DNA of 64,000 bases, taken from the NCBI RefSeq assembly GCF_900115095.1, contig NZ_FOVH01000004.1:228127-292126 (forward strand), given 5' to 3'. Position 1 is the first letter of the stretch, and every line of letters begins with the position of its first letter. Below, one piece after another: positions 20,124 through 28,940 of the stretch. The notes beneath the pieces were generated by a model. The model saw only the letters and a list, made by a program, of their open reading frames with translations, did no database searches and was not told the origin of the DNA. The position numbers were made by a program, and so were the translations under genes. This DNA is from Actinomadura madurae. Its GTDB lineage: Bacteria; Actinomycetota; Actinomycetes; Streptosporangiales; Streptosporangiaceae.

Positions 20124-21857
20124 TCAGGAACTCGGGGTGGGGCTTGTGGAGTCGGTACCCGCAGAGGGTTCCGGTGTGGACGGGGTCGTGGGCGAGGGAG
20201 CCGGCCCTGCCTCTGTGGGAGGTGGGCCGGATGGGGCCGGCGCGGGGGTCGTGGGCACGGGACTGCCCGGCCGTTGCGTTTCGGGCGGCGTGGACGGCGT
20301 CGGCGGGTCTGCCCCAGTGGGCGTGGGCGAGGGAGTCGGATCCGGGTCGGGAGCATCGGGACGCCAAGTGACGTGGACCTGGATGTTGCCTGGCGTGAAG
20401 GTGATGACTCCCTCCCCCTGCGAGTCGTCCCGTCGCGAAACGTGCACCTGCACGACGACGCTCTGCCCCTCCTCAAGACGACCGGTGGACGGGCTTGCCG
20501 TTACCGAGCCGCGGCTTGTCGCCTTCCAGGCGACCGAGCCGCCTTCCGCTCGTAGCTCTACCGAGCCGTCGGAACTTCCTGCCAGGTCCAGGTAGAGCGG
20601 GGAGACCACCAAAGCGCCGGTCGCCCCCGGCCCGGACGCCTCAGACGAGGAGACCAGAGCCGACGACGGTACGGGGAAAGCGGTCGGAGGAGCGGAAGAG
20701 GCGCGCGCACCTAAAGGAAAGGTGGCCGACACAGGGGCAGTACCAACAGGCCCTGACCCGTTCGGACGTTCGTTCGGACCTTGCGGCAGCGGCGTCCGCG
20801 AGACGCCAGGCACAACGGTCGGATGCGGGCCTGCGCTCGTGCCCGCGTCCTTGCCGCCTGGGCCGATGAACCCGTACATGGACGCGACCCCACCACCGGA
20901 CAGCAGTGCTACCACCACGAGCACCGCAGCTGCACGGACGGCCTGTCCGCGAAGGTTGGCCGCCGTTTCGTCGCTGGACCTCCTGCGGAAGCGGCCGTAC
21001 CACCCGCCTCCGCCCAGACGCGGCGCACGGATCGCCCCTCCCGACCCGACGGACTGGACCGGGAACCCATCGGACGTGAACTTCGTGACCCGCGTGGCGA
21101 CGAAGAGCCTGTAGCCGACCAGCTCGGGGTCCATGAAACAGCTCATCACCCGAAGGCGCAGTTCCGCCGCCGGTTTCGCCTGCGGGAGCAGTCCGTACAC
21201 CTTGGCGGCCGACACGGCACGAGGCATGAACGCTGCACAGACGGAACAAGCCTCCGCGTGCTCCACTAACCGCCTGCTGATATCGGGCGTGAGGTCGCCT
21301 CGCCGCTGCCGTAAGAGCCGAGCGCGCTCCGTACAGCCGTACGGTCCCGTGTGCGCGAGTATCTCCGCTGTCAACGCCTCGTAGAGTTCGTCGTGCGCGT
21401 GGTCGAGCGCCGCCTGCGCGGCCTTCGGGGACATCCCGAACACGGCCGCGAGGTCGGGAACCGACAGTTGGTGCCTTACACGCAACTCCAGGATCTCCCG
21501 CGAGACAGGCCGTAGGGCGAGTACCGCCTGCCACGCCGTGATGCGCTGGTCGACGTCCTCCTGATCGTGACTGGCAACCGGCACGTCCGGCACCTGGTGC
21601 CTCTGCGGCAGACGCCTGGCGCACTCCAGCCGGGCGATGGCGTAGAGCCACGGCCCGAACCGGTCGGCATCGCGCAACTTGCCGATGTGGGCCTCGGCCA
21701 CGACGAAGGTGTCGCGTAAGGCCACCTGAGCCGCGTCCCGGCACCGCAACTGGAACCAGCAGTACGCGTAGAGCCTGTCGGCGTGGGCGTCGTACATCGC
21801 GGCCGTGGCGGCGGGGGCGCGCTCGCGTAGCGCCTCGACCAGGAGATGGTCGTTCAT
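20124..21857 (-). CDS. ECF sigma factor fused to zinc-finger, transmembrane and extracellular domains
   Basis: 577 residues. Residues ~15-85 form sigma region 2 (YDAHADRLYAYCWFQL, then FGPWLYAIARLECARR) and ~110-160 sigma region 4 (LELRVRHQLSVPDLAAVFGM). A zinc-binding anti-sigma-like motif HxxxCxxC is at 200-207 (LVEHAEACSVCAAF). A transmembrane helix follows at ~306-330 (AVRAAAVLVVVALLSGGG), then a Ser/Pro-rich linker, an immunoglobulin-like all-beta domain (~405-500) and a C-terminal ~75 residues of Pro/Thr/Ser. The sigma domain would lie in the cytoplasm, tethered to the membrane and joined to an external sensor in one chain. ECF groups with C-terminal extensions of this kind are known in actinobacteria. 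No separate anti-sigma gene is adjacent. Confidence 0.9.
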   Translation of the reverse strand: MNDHLLVEALRERAPAATAAMYDAHADRLYAYCWFQLRCRDAAQVALRDTFVVAEAHIGKLRDADRFGPWLYAIARLECARRLPQRHQVPDVPVASHDQEDVDQRITAWQAVLALRPVSREILELRVRHQLSVPDLAAVFGMSPKAAQAALDHAHDELYEALTAEILAHTGPYGCTERARLLRQRRGDLTPDISRRLVEHAEACSVCAAFMPRAVSAAKVYGLLPQAKPAAELRLRVMSCFMDPELVGYRLFVATRVTKFTSDGFPVQSVGSGGAIRAPRLGGGGWYGRFRRRSSDETAANLRGQAVRAAAVLVVVALLSGGGVASMYGFIGPGGKDAGTSAGPHPTVVPGVSRTPLPQGPNERPNGSGPVGTAPVSATFPLGARASSAPPTAFPVPSSALVSSSEASGPGATGALVVSPLYLDLAGSSDGSVELRAEGGSVAWKATSRGSVTASPSTGRLEEGQSVVVQVHVSRRDDSQGEGVITFTPGNIQVHVTWRPDAPDPDPTPSPTPTGADPPTPSTPPETQRPGSPVPTTPAPAPSGPPPTEAGPAPSPTTPSTPEPSAGTDSTSPTPSS

Positions 21858-22089
21858 GCCAGAAAAGGTAAAGGCTCAGAGCGCTCTTTACAGGCATATT
21901 CAAGAGTTCGGACTCCATACCGAACACTATTCTTCCCCCTTCGGGGGACGCCTTGGCGAGATGTCGTTTATGGGAAGAATGTTGGCTTTACCCGACCTAG
22001 TGCAAGGTTCGCCCGGTTCTCATGACCAGCACTTCATCCCGATGAGCGATCTTCACGTCACCCAGAGTAAAAGGGTTCACTTTGACGAA
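21858..22089. other. Upstream region of the sigma-factor gene, no gene
   Basis: 232 bp, clearly more AT-rich than its surroundings. It holds an inverted repeat GTTCGG (21906-21911) / CCGAAC (21920-21925) about 50 bp upstream of the sigma-factor start. The promoter of that gene probably lies here. Confidence 0.5.
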
Positions 22090-22845
22090 TCACTCAGGAA
22101 AAAGGGCCTCCATCATGGGCGGCAGTCGCTTTTCCGCGGCGGCCGCAAGTGCCGCCACTTGCGCGCTGGTGTAGATAACGGGTTCCGCCTCAATAGCGCG
22201 CGGGATCGTCCGAGCCGAGCGAAGGAGCACTGAACCGTGCCGCACACCCTCCCGGGCGACCCGCGCTCCGTGCACGACGACCAACGGCGTGACAGAGACG
22301 TCTTGACCCAGTTCCTTGGAGAGCAGCTCGGCCACCGTGTCCGCGGCACGCGTCGCCACATTGGCCACTCCACCCACGGAGCTGTGCCCGACCCAGAGAC
22401 GGCGCTGCTCGGCGCGCAATCGCGCTCCCCACCGGAACCTCCTGCTAACGATCGCGTAGATACCGGTGAGGCCGACTACCAGGTGGTCGAGATTGGCCAC
22501 CGGCATGGGGCCGTCGTGCAACGCGCGGTCATGCAGGACGTGAAAGCCCGCAGGATCCAGACGTGCCAGGCGGCGTCCAGTACGGCGCTCGGCCCGAGCA
22601 CCCCGCCGCCAGCTGGCCATGGGGCTCGGCCTGAACCTCGTGTACGCAGCATGGCCGGTGAACATGAGGACGGCGACAAGGAAGCCGATCCACCACGTGC
22701 CCAAGCCGGCCGCGACGACACCGGCGGCTCCGGCCACCGCCGCCCTCACCGCACGTCGTTCCCACCGGTGCTTGGCGGCCAGTGTCCGGTAGCGGTGCAG
22801 CGCCGACGCCCCGGCGGCGGACATGCCGACCCCGCTGCTGCGCAC
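22090..22845 (-). CDS. NERD-domain membrane protein
   Basis: 251 residues. Two hydrophobic segments near the N-terminus (AGAAGVVAAGLGTWWIGFLV and the following helix) precede a NERD (nuclease-related) domain: RTGRRLARLDPAGFHVLHD, VANLDHLVVGLTGIYAIVSR, then VTPLVVVHGA. These correspond to the conserved DHL/Vxxxxx(GI)Y core of the family, but the catalytic use of the fold in such membrane proteins is not established. The start may be GTG at 22845 or ATG at 22824. Confidence 0.8.
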   Translation of the reverse strand: MRSSGVGMSAAGASALHRYRTLAAKHRWERRAVRAAVAGAAGVVAAGLGTWWIGFLVAVLMFTGHAAYTRFRPSPMASWRRGARAERRTGRRLARLDPAGFHVLHDRALHDGPMPVANLDHLVVGLTGIYAIVSRRFRWGARLRAEQRRLWVGHSSVGGVANVATRAADTVAELLSKELGQDVSVTPLVVVHGARVAREGVRHGSVLLRSARTIPRAIEAEPVIYTSAQVAALAAAAEKRLPPMMEALFPE

Positions 22846-22951
22846 CTCACGGCCCCTTTTCCTCCGCCCCCGAGCCGCACCTGAGGCACCAGCGTGCGGC
22901 AGCCCGGCGGTTCCATCAAGGGTTTCTTCATGTCGATCTTGGTTCGGAAGT

Positions 22952-22976
22952 TGACACTGTCATCGTGACAGTGTCA
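22952..22976 (+). promoter_or_regulatory. Perfect operator upstream of the MerR-like gene
   Basis: TGACACTGTCA at 22952-22962 and its exact complement TGACAGTGTCA at 22966-22976, separated by TCG. The repeat overlaps a TTGACA hexamer at 22951-22956 and ends 10 bp before the ATG of the regulator, so it is a strong candidate autoregulatory site. Confidence 0.85.
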
Positions 22977-22986
22977 TCATCGAGCC

Positions 22987-24348
22987 ATGGAGAGGACCTG
23001 GACGATCGGCGAGCTGGCGGAGGACGCGGCCGCGGCCCTCGCCGCGGACGGATCCGCGCAGGTCAGCGGCCGGGTGCGTGATCTTCCCAACGAGCGGCTG
23101 ATCCGCTGGTACACCACGATCGGCCTGGTCGACCCGCCCCTCGGCCGCCGCGGCCGGACGTCCCTGTACGGCCCCCGCCACCTGCTCCAGCTCGTCGCGG
23201 TCAAGCGCCGCCAGGCGGCGGGCCGCTCCATCGCCGAGATCCAGCTCGAACTCGCCGGCGCCCCCAACGCAACCCTCGCCCAAATCGCCGCCCTCCCCAC
23301 ACCCCTCGCGCCCACACCCCCGATGCACTCCCCGGGCTCCGCACCTTCTGCCCCCGCGACGGGCTCCACACCTCGCGCAGACTCGGAACCTCCCACGGGC
23401 TCCGCACCCTCCGCGGACTTGGCACCCTCCGCGGAATCAGAACCCCATGCACTCGCCGCGGGCTCGGCACCTCCCGCAGGCTCCGCGGACTCGGAACCCC
23501 ATACACCCGCCGCGGGCGCGGAGCCCCCTGCGAGCTCCGCGTCCTCCCCGGGCTCCGTACGCCCTACGGGATCCTCGGGATTCTCGGGATCCGCGCGTTC
23601 CACCGGCCGCCGGCTTGAACCGGCCCGGATCGCCGGTGCGGACGATGAGACGGCCGCGGACCCCGAAGCTCCTGCCACGTCCGCTGGCAGGCCGGAGGGC
23701 TCCATCTCCCCGGCCGCTGACTCCTTGGGCGGCGAAGAGAGGCAGCCCGGCTCCACTGGTGAAAGGTCGCGTGAGCGGGAGAGCTTCTGGAGGGCACGTC
23801 CGGACGTGTCTCACAGAGAAGCCACTGTCGCTGGCGACTACCGCGTTGCCCATCACACCCTGGTCCAGGGGGTCCGGCTCGTGCCCGGTCTCACCGTGCT
23901 CCTGGACGTTCCGACCCTGAGCGGCGACGACCTCGCCGCGATCGAGACCGCCGCGCGTCCACTGCTCGACGAGCTGCGAAGGCGCGGACTACTCCCCGTC
24001 AAGGACCCGACCGGAGCCTCCGTCAAAGGCCCAGCCGGAGACCCCACCAAAGGCCCGGCCGGAGACTCCGTCCTAGGCCCGGCCAATGGCCCGGCCGGAG
24101 ACCCCGTCATAGGCCCGGCCGAAGACTTCGCCGAAGGCCCGGTCGGAGATTCCACCGAAGACCCCGCCGGCGCCCTCACCAGAGGCCCAGCCGATGGCCC
24201 GGCCGGGAGCCTCGCCGAGGGCGCGACCGAAGACTCGGCTGCAGCCCCCGCCGCAGACATCACCGAAGGCCCGGCAACAGACTCGGCCGGAGGTTCTGCT
24301 GAGACCCCCGCGTTCCTGCCCGCCGTTCAACCCCGGAGGACCCAGTGA
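22987..24348 (+). CDS. MerR-like regulator with long low-complexity linker and repeat tail
   Basis: 453 residues. The N-terminal ~90 residues are a winged-helix MerR-type DNA-binding domain: TIGELAEDAAAAL, RLIRWYTTIGLVDPPLGRRG, RTSLYGPRHLLQLVAVKRRQ. A Ser/Ala/Pro/Glu-rich linker covers ~105-270, a folded segment lies at ~275-335 (HTLVQGVRLVPGLTVLLDVPTL), and the tail is a degenerate repeat of the type KGPAGD / GPAxDS. It ends in a 4-bp GTGA overlap with the VIT/VWA gene, so the two are translationally coupled. A perfect operator precedes it. No ribosome binding site is visible before the ATG. Confidence 0.85.
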   Translation: MERTWTIGELAEDAAAALAADGSAQVSGRVRDLPNERLIRWYTTIGLVDPPLGRRGRTSLYGPRHLLQLVAVKRRQAAGRSIAEIQLELAGAPNATLAQIAALPTPLAPTPPMHSPGSAPSAPATGSTPRADSEPPTGSAPSADLAPSAESEPHALAAGSAPPAGSADSEPHTPAAGAEPPASSASSPGSVRPTGSSGFSGSARSTGRRLEPARIAGADDETAADPEAPATSAGRPEGSISPAADSLGGEERQPGSTGERSRERESFWRARPDVSHREATVAGDYRVAHHTLVQGVRLVPGLTVLLDVPTLSGDDLAAIETAARPLLDELRRRGLLPVKDPTGASVKGPAGDPTKGPAGDSVLGPANGPAGDPVIGPAEDFAEGPVGDSTEDPAGALTRGPADGPAGSLAEGATEDSAAAPAADITEGPATDSAGGSAETPAFLPAVQPRRTQ

Positions 24349-26807
24349 CCGTGCGCATCCTGCCGCTACCCGATATCGCGCCACCGGTGCCAGACCGGGG
24401 GTTCGGCGCGCTCAGCACCGACAAGGGCAACCTGCCGCTCGACTCCGTCGACGTGCACGCGTCGATCACCGGCCTGGCCGCCGGGATCGAGGTGGTGCAG
24501 GGGTTCCGGAACCCGTTCGACGTCCCGCTGGAGGCCACCTACATCTTCCCGCTGCCCGACCGCGCCGCCGTCACCGCGCTGCGCATGGAGGCCGCCGACC
24601 GGATCGTCGAGGGGAAGTTGAAGGAGCGCGGCCAGGCGAGGCAGGACTACGACACCGCGATCGCCGCAGGGCAGCGCGCGGCGATCGCCGAGGAAGACCG
24701 CCCGGACGTGTTCACCATGCGGGTGGGCAACATCCTGCCGGGCGAGCGGGTAACGATCACGCTGGCCCTCGACCAGCCGCTGCCGCACGAGTCGGCGTCC
24801 AGTGCAACGTTCCGTTTCCCGCTCGTGGTCGCGCCCCGCTACATCCCGGGCGCGCCCCTGGACGACGAGCGCGCAGGAACCGGAGTGGCCGACGACACCG
24901 ATGCCGTGCCGGACGCGTCCCGGATCAGCCCGCCGGTTCTGCTCCCCGGATTCCCCAACCCGGTGCGGCTTTCCGTCACCGTCGACATCGATCCCGCCGG
25001 GCTGCCGCTGACCCAGCTCCGGTCGGCACTGCACGTGGTCACGGAGGAGGGCGGCGGCGAACGCACCACCGTGCGGCTGCGGCCCGGCGAACGCCTCGAC
25101 CGCGACTTCATCCTCCGCCTCGACTTCGCCCCGCGGGAGAGCGCGGCCCTCACCCTGATCCCGGACGAGTCCGGCGAGGAGGGCACGTTCAGCCTGACGG
25201 TCCTGCCTTCCGGCGAGGCCACAGCCACTCCGCGGGACGTGGTCCTCGTCCTCGACCGCTCGGGCAGCATGCACGGCTGGAAGATGGTCGCCGCACGCCG
25301 CGCCGCGGCGCGCATCGTCGACACGCTCCGCGCCGAGGACCGGTTCGCCGTCCTGTCGTTCGACACCACCATCGAACGCCCGCGCGACCTCGGTACCGGG
25401 CTCGTCGACGGCTCGGACCGCAACCGGTTCCGCGCGGTCGAGCACTTGGCGGCGCTGGGCGCGCGGGGTGGTACGGAGATGCTCGCCCCGCTCGACGAGG
25501 CCTGCCGCCTGCTCGCCGACCCGGGACGCGACCGGGTGCTCGTCCTGATCACCGACGGCCAGGTGGGCAACGAGGACCAGCTCCTCGCCCACCTGGAACC
25601 GCGGCTGCACGGCGTCCGCGTGCACACGGTCGGCATCGACCAGGCCGTCAACGCGGGCTTCCTGAACCGCCTCGCCGCCATCGGGCAGGGGCGGTGCGAA
25701 CTGGTTGAGTCCGAGGACCGCCTCGACGAGGCGATGGAGCACATCCACCATCGGATCGCGGCCCCGGTCGCGACCGGGCTCGGCCTGCACCCCGAGGGCC
25801 TGGAGATCGTCCCCGGAACGGTGGCCCAGGCCCGGCCGGGCGCCCTGTTCCCCGGCGTGCCGCTGGTGATCGCAGGCCGGTTCCGTGGCTCGACCACCGG
25901 ATCGCTGACCGTCCGGGGCACCGCGTCGGACGGGACGCCGTGGGAACAGCACGCCACCGGCGTCGTCGCCGACGACACGGCCGCCAGGTCCATCTGGGCC
26001 CGCGCGCACCTGCGCGACCTGGAGGACCGCTACACGGTCGGCGGCCCCGATGACCTGGAGCAGCGCATCATCGCGACCTCGCTCAAATTCGGTGTCCTGT
26101 GCCGCTTCACCGCGTTCGTGGCCGTGGACAGCAGGGTGGCGACCGAGGGCGACGCCCCGCACCAGGTCGTTCAGCCGGTGGAGATGCCGCGAGGCTGGGG
26201 CGCACCGGCGGCCGCTCCGCACGCGGCCCACGCCGCGTTCTCGGTCTCAACGGCCGACATGGAACTGCCGCCGGACTCCGGCGCACCCATGCCGCCCATG
26301 CCGGCGGCGCCCGGCGGGATGCTGGAGCGGTCCGCGCCTCCCGGTTACGGCGCGGCGCCTCCCCCTGCCGCACCGCCTCCCCCCGCCGGGCCGCGTCCCT
26401 CCGCAAGGCCGCAGGGGGTCGCGCGGGGTTCCAGCCGTCCCCTCGGCCGGGCCGCCAAGCAAAAGCGCCCGGCGCCCGGGGCCGGCAGCGCCCCCGATCT
26501 CACCAAGTTCCAGCGGGAAATGGCCATCGTGCTCGAACGCCTCCGGCAGGTGCCCGAGAATGCGGAGGCACGCGTCCAGCATCTGCAGAACGACCTGCTG
26601 CCCGCCCTGGAGTCGATCGTCCCGCGGATGGAGGCTCAGTCCCTGGACGCGACGTCACTCGCGGAGCTGCGCGACGACTTCCTTCGTCTCCAGTTCCCCG
26701 ATGACACTCCTGCGGTCAGCGAGCTGTGGAACCGCGCGCTGCGGGTGCTCGCCGACTTCACCGGTGAGTCCCAGCCTCGGCGGTCCTTCTGGAAGCGGCC
26801 GAGATGA
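24345..26807 (+). CDS. VIT and von Willebrand A domain protein
   Basis: 820 residues. The VIT domain covers ~15-140 (VDVHASITGLAAGIEVVQGF and EATYIFPLPDRAAVTALRM). The VWA domain starts near residue 298 with the MIDAS motif VLVLDRSGSMHGWK (DxSxS) and has the further metal-site residues in GARGGTEML and LITDGQVGNE. After a 'GxxDDLEQRIIATSLKFGVL' link region comes a Pro/Ala-rich spacer (~625-720) and a C-terminal helical part (FQREMAIVLERLRQV). No signal peptide is evident, so it is likely cytoplasmic. The layout is that of inter-alpha-trypsin-inhibitor-like proteins that bacteria often pair with regulators; the function is unknown. Coupled to the upstream MerR-like gene by a GTGA overlap. Confidence 0.92.
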   Translation: MTVRILPLPDIAPPVPDRGFGALSTDKGNLPLDSVDVHASITGLAAGIEVVQGFRNPFDVPLEATYIFPLPDRAAVTALRMEAADRIVEGKLKERGQARQDYDTAIAAGQRAAIAEEDRPDVFTMRVGNILPGERVTITLALDQPLPHESASSATFRFPLVVAPRYIPGAPLDDERAGTGVADDTDAVPDASRISPPVLLPGFPNPVRLSVTVDIDPAGLPLTQLRSALHVVTEEGGGERTTVRLRPGERLDRDFILRLDFAPRESAALTLIPDESGEEGTFSLTVLPSGEATATPRDVVLVLDRSGSMHGWKMVAARRAAARIVDTLRAEDRFAVLSFDTTIERPRDLGTGLVDGSDRNRFRAVEHLAALGARGGTEMLAPLDEACRLLADPGRDRVLVLITDGQVGNEDQLLAHLEPRLHGVRVHTVGIDQAVNAGFLNRLAAIGQGRCELVESEDRLDEAMEHIHHRIAAPVATGLGLHPEGLEIVPGTVAQARPGALFPGVPLVIAGRFRGSTTGSLTVRGTASDGTPWEQHATGVVADDTAARSIWARAHLRDLEDRYTVGGPDDLEQRIIATSLKFGVLCRFTAFVAVDSRVATEGDAPHQVVQPVEMPRGWGAPAAAPHAAHAAFSVSTADMELPPDSGAPMPPMPAAPGGMLERSAPPGYGAAPPPAAPPPPAGPRPSARPQGVARGSSRPLGRAAKQKRPAPGAGSAPDLTKFQREMAIVLERLRQVPENAEARVQHLQNDLLPALESIVPRMEAQSLDATSLAELRDDFLRLQFPDDTPAVSELWNRALRVLADFTGESQPRRSFWKRPR

Positions 26808-26812
26808 CGCGA

Positions 26813-26842
26813 GCGGGGGCGTCCCGCGTAGGACGCCCCCGC
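26813..26842. terminator. Bidirectional terminator
   Basis: Perfect 12-bp stem GCGGGGGCGTCC (26813-26824) and complement (26831-26842) with a 6-nt loop, placed between two convergent genes that end at 26807 and 26857. Confidence 0.9.
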
Positions 26843-26856
26843 ACCGGTCGTTCCGG

Positions 26857-28302
26857 TCAGGTGTGCTTGGGCTGGTACCGGCGGAGGAGGGGGATCAGGT
26901 TGAGCGCCAGGCCGACCACGGCGACGGCACTGACCAGGTTGACGCCGGGGTGGAACTCGGCGAACCCGTCGCCGCCCGCGGCCGTCCCGCCCGCGACCAG
27001 CGCGGTGACGACGGCCAGGACCAGGGCCGCGCCGACCTGGCCCGACGTCTGAACCAGACCCGAGGCGAGCCCCTGCTCGGAGTCGTCGATGCCGTCCGTG
27101 GCCTGCGCCATGATCGAGCTGAACCCGAACGCGAACCCGCCGCCCAGCAGGAGCATCGTCGGCAGGATCGTGAAGGCGTAGTGCGGGCTGTTCCCGGCGG
27201 TCGCGAGGAACCAGGCGTAGCCGAGGCTGAGCGACGTCATCGAGCTGATGATCAGCCGGGGCGTCCCGTACCGGTCGATGAGGCGGCCGACGAACGGGGA
27301 CCCGAACGCCACGAGAAGCCCGGCGGGCAGCAGCGCCATGGCCATCTTCAGCGGCGACCAGCGCAGCACGTCCTGCAGGTAGAGCGTCATCATGAACTGG
27401 AAGCTCAGGTACGAGCCGAACAGCGCGACGATGCTCAGGTTGGCCCGGACGATCGAGCCGATCCGCAGGATGCCGAGCCGGATCAGCGGGTGCCGCACCC
27501 TGTTCTCGGTGACGAAGAAGGCGACCAGCAGGGCCGCCGCGAGGACGACGGACCCCAGCGTGACCGGGTCGAGCCAGCCCCGTTCCGGCGCCGAGACCAC
27601 GGTGTAGACCGCGAGCAGCATGCCGCCGGTGAGCGTCACGGCCCCCAGGACGTCGTGGCCGCCGCCGGCCGCGGGCCGGTCCCGCGGGATCAGCGCGATG
27701 CCCGCGACGAGGGCGAGGACGGCGAGCGGGACGGGCGTGAGGAACGTCCAGCGCCATCCGAAGCTGGTCAGCAGCCCACCGAGGATCAGCCCGGACGAGT
27801 AGCCGCTGGCGCCGAAGACGGAGAACACCGACAGGGCCCGGTTGCGGGCGGGCCCTTCGTGGAAGGTGGTGGTCAGGATGGACAGGGCGGTCGGCGCGGT
27901 GAACGCGGCGGCCAGGCCCTTCACGAAACGAGTCGCGATCAGCAGCGCACCGTTGTCGACCAGGCCTCCCACGAGCGACGCGAGGGCGAACACGGCCAGC
28001 GCGGCGAGGAAGACCCGGCGGCGGCCGAGCAGGTCGGCGGTGCGCCCGCCGAGCAGGAGCAGCCCGCCGTATCCGAGGACGTAGCCGTTCACGATCCACT
28101 GCAGTGACGTGGTCGAAAGGCCCAGTTCGGCGCCGATCGACGGCAGCGCGACGCCGACCATCGAGACGTCGAGTCCGTCGAGGAACAGCACGGCGCACAG
28201 GACCGCGAGGACTCCCCACAGCCGGGGAGTCCAGGTCTGTTCGGCCGGCGCGGCGGCCGGTGCACGGACGGTGGAGTCGGGTGAGGTGTCGGTGATAGTC
28301 AC
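26857..28302 (-). CDS. MFS drug exporter, DHA2 (14-helix) family
   Basis: About 481 residues with 14 predicted helices. Motif A-type loop GGRTADLLGRRRVFL follows helix 2, and LDGLDVSMVGVALPSIGAEL in helix 1 is the DHA2 motif D1. Motif C-like sequence (FGASGYSSGLILGGLL) is present in helix 5. The adjacent divergent MarR-type gene suggests that it exports the compound sensed by that regulator. The start is uncertain: GTG at 28302 avoids the operator repeats, while the ATG at 28329 lies inside one of them. Confidence 0.9.
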   Translation of the reverse strand: MTITDTSPDSTVRAPAAAPAEQTWTPRLWGVLAVLCAVLFLDGLDVSMVGVALPSIGAELGLSTTSLQWIVNGYVLGYGGLLLLGGRTADLLGRRRVFLAALAVFALASLVGGLVDNGALLIATRFVKGLAAAFTAPTALSILTTTFHEGPARNRALSVFSVFGASGYSSGLILGGLLTSFGWRWTFLTPVPLAVLALVAGIALIPRDRPAAGGGHDVLGAVTLTGGMLLAVYTVVSAPERGWLDPVTLGSVVLAAALLVAFFVTENRVRHPLIRLGILRIGSIVRANLSIVALFGSYLSFQFMMTLYLQDVLRWSPLKMAMALLPAGLLVAFGSPFVGRLIDRYGTPRLIISSMTSLSLGYAWFLATAGNSPHYAFTILPTMLLLGGGFAFGFSSIMAQATDGIDDSEQGLASGLVQTSGQVGAALVLAVVTALVAGGTAAGGDGFAEFHPGVNLVSAVAVVGLALNLIPLLRRYQPKHT

Positions 28303-28316
28303 GTCGGAGGACAGTA

Positions 28317-28390
28317 CATGCACGCGCATCAAATGTCCACGCACTAATTTCTCTGGAATCTAATTCGCATGCATCTGATGCGCGTGCATG
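28317..28390. promoter_or_regulatory. Paired 15-bp inverted repeats between MFS and MarR genes
   Basis: TGATGCGCGTGCATG on the plus strand at 28376-28390 and its exact reverse complement at 28317-28331, with 44 bp between. They flank an AT-rich core that must hold both divergent promoters. The placement is that of a MarR-family operator pair. Confidence 0.8.
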
Positions 28391-28404
28391 CTACGATGCG
28401 CGGC

Positions 28405-28779
28405 ATGGAGGCGGAGACTGCTCTGGTCAGCCGCTGGCGCGAGCTGGCGACCTGCTACAACACGGTCGCGTGCGCCCTGGACCGCGCGCTGCAGGAGACC
28501 CACGGCCTCAGCATGAGCGAGTACGAGACGCTCGACAGGCTCGTCGATCTCGACTGTGAGAAGCGCCGCATGCAGGAGATCGCCGCCGCCATGTACCTCA
28601 GCCAGAGCGCCCTGTCCCGCACGGTCGCGCGCCTGGAGAAGCAGGGGTACGTCCAGCGCGGCCTCTGCGAGGACGACCGCCGCGGCGTGTTCGTCGAGAT
28701 CACCGACGAGGGCCGCCGCTGCCACACCGAGGCCCGCGACACCCACCTGAAGATCCTCGCGGAGCACCTCACCGGCTGA
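28405..28779 (+). CDS. MarR-family transcriptional regulator
   Basis: 124 residues with the winged-helix core: MSEYETLDRLVDLDCEKRRM, then AAAMYLSQSALSRTVARLEK (recognition helix) and QGYVQRGLCEDDRRGVFVEITDEG (wing). Dimerisation helices lie at both ends. The ATG at 28405 is chosen because the frame upstream runs through the operator repeat. It is divergent from the MFS exporter and probably represses it. Confidence 0.92.
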   Translation: MEAETALVSRWRELATCYNTVACALDRALQETHGLSMSEYETLDRLVDLDCEKRRMQEIAAAMYLSQSALSRTVARLEKQGYVQRGLCEDDRRGVFVEITDEGRRCHTEARDTHLKILAEHLTG

Positions 28780-28940
28780 CCGGCGCCGCCGTCCAGGACA
28801 GGCCCGGGCTCCCGGTTCCGCCTCCATGACGTGTCCGCGGAGTCGCTGCGCGCCGAGGCGCACGTGGTGCAACCTTGCTCTGTAGGCAACGAACGGTCGG
28901 GGGGCGGGGAGGCCAGGGCGGAGGCGTTGTGGGGTGTCGC

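Noticed and set aside
24366..26231. Long antisense frame (621 residues) opposite the VIT/VWA gene
   Set aside because: A high-GC shadow frame without domains; the sense gene has clear VIT and VWA motifs.
26050..28107. Plus-strand frame spanning the VIT/VWA end and the MFS gene
   Set aside because: It crosses a bidirectional terminator and is antisense to the MFS gene.
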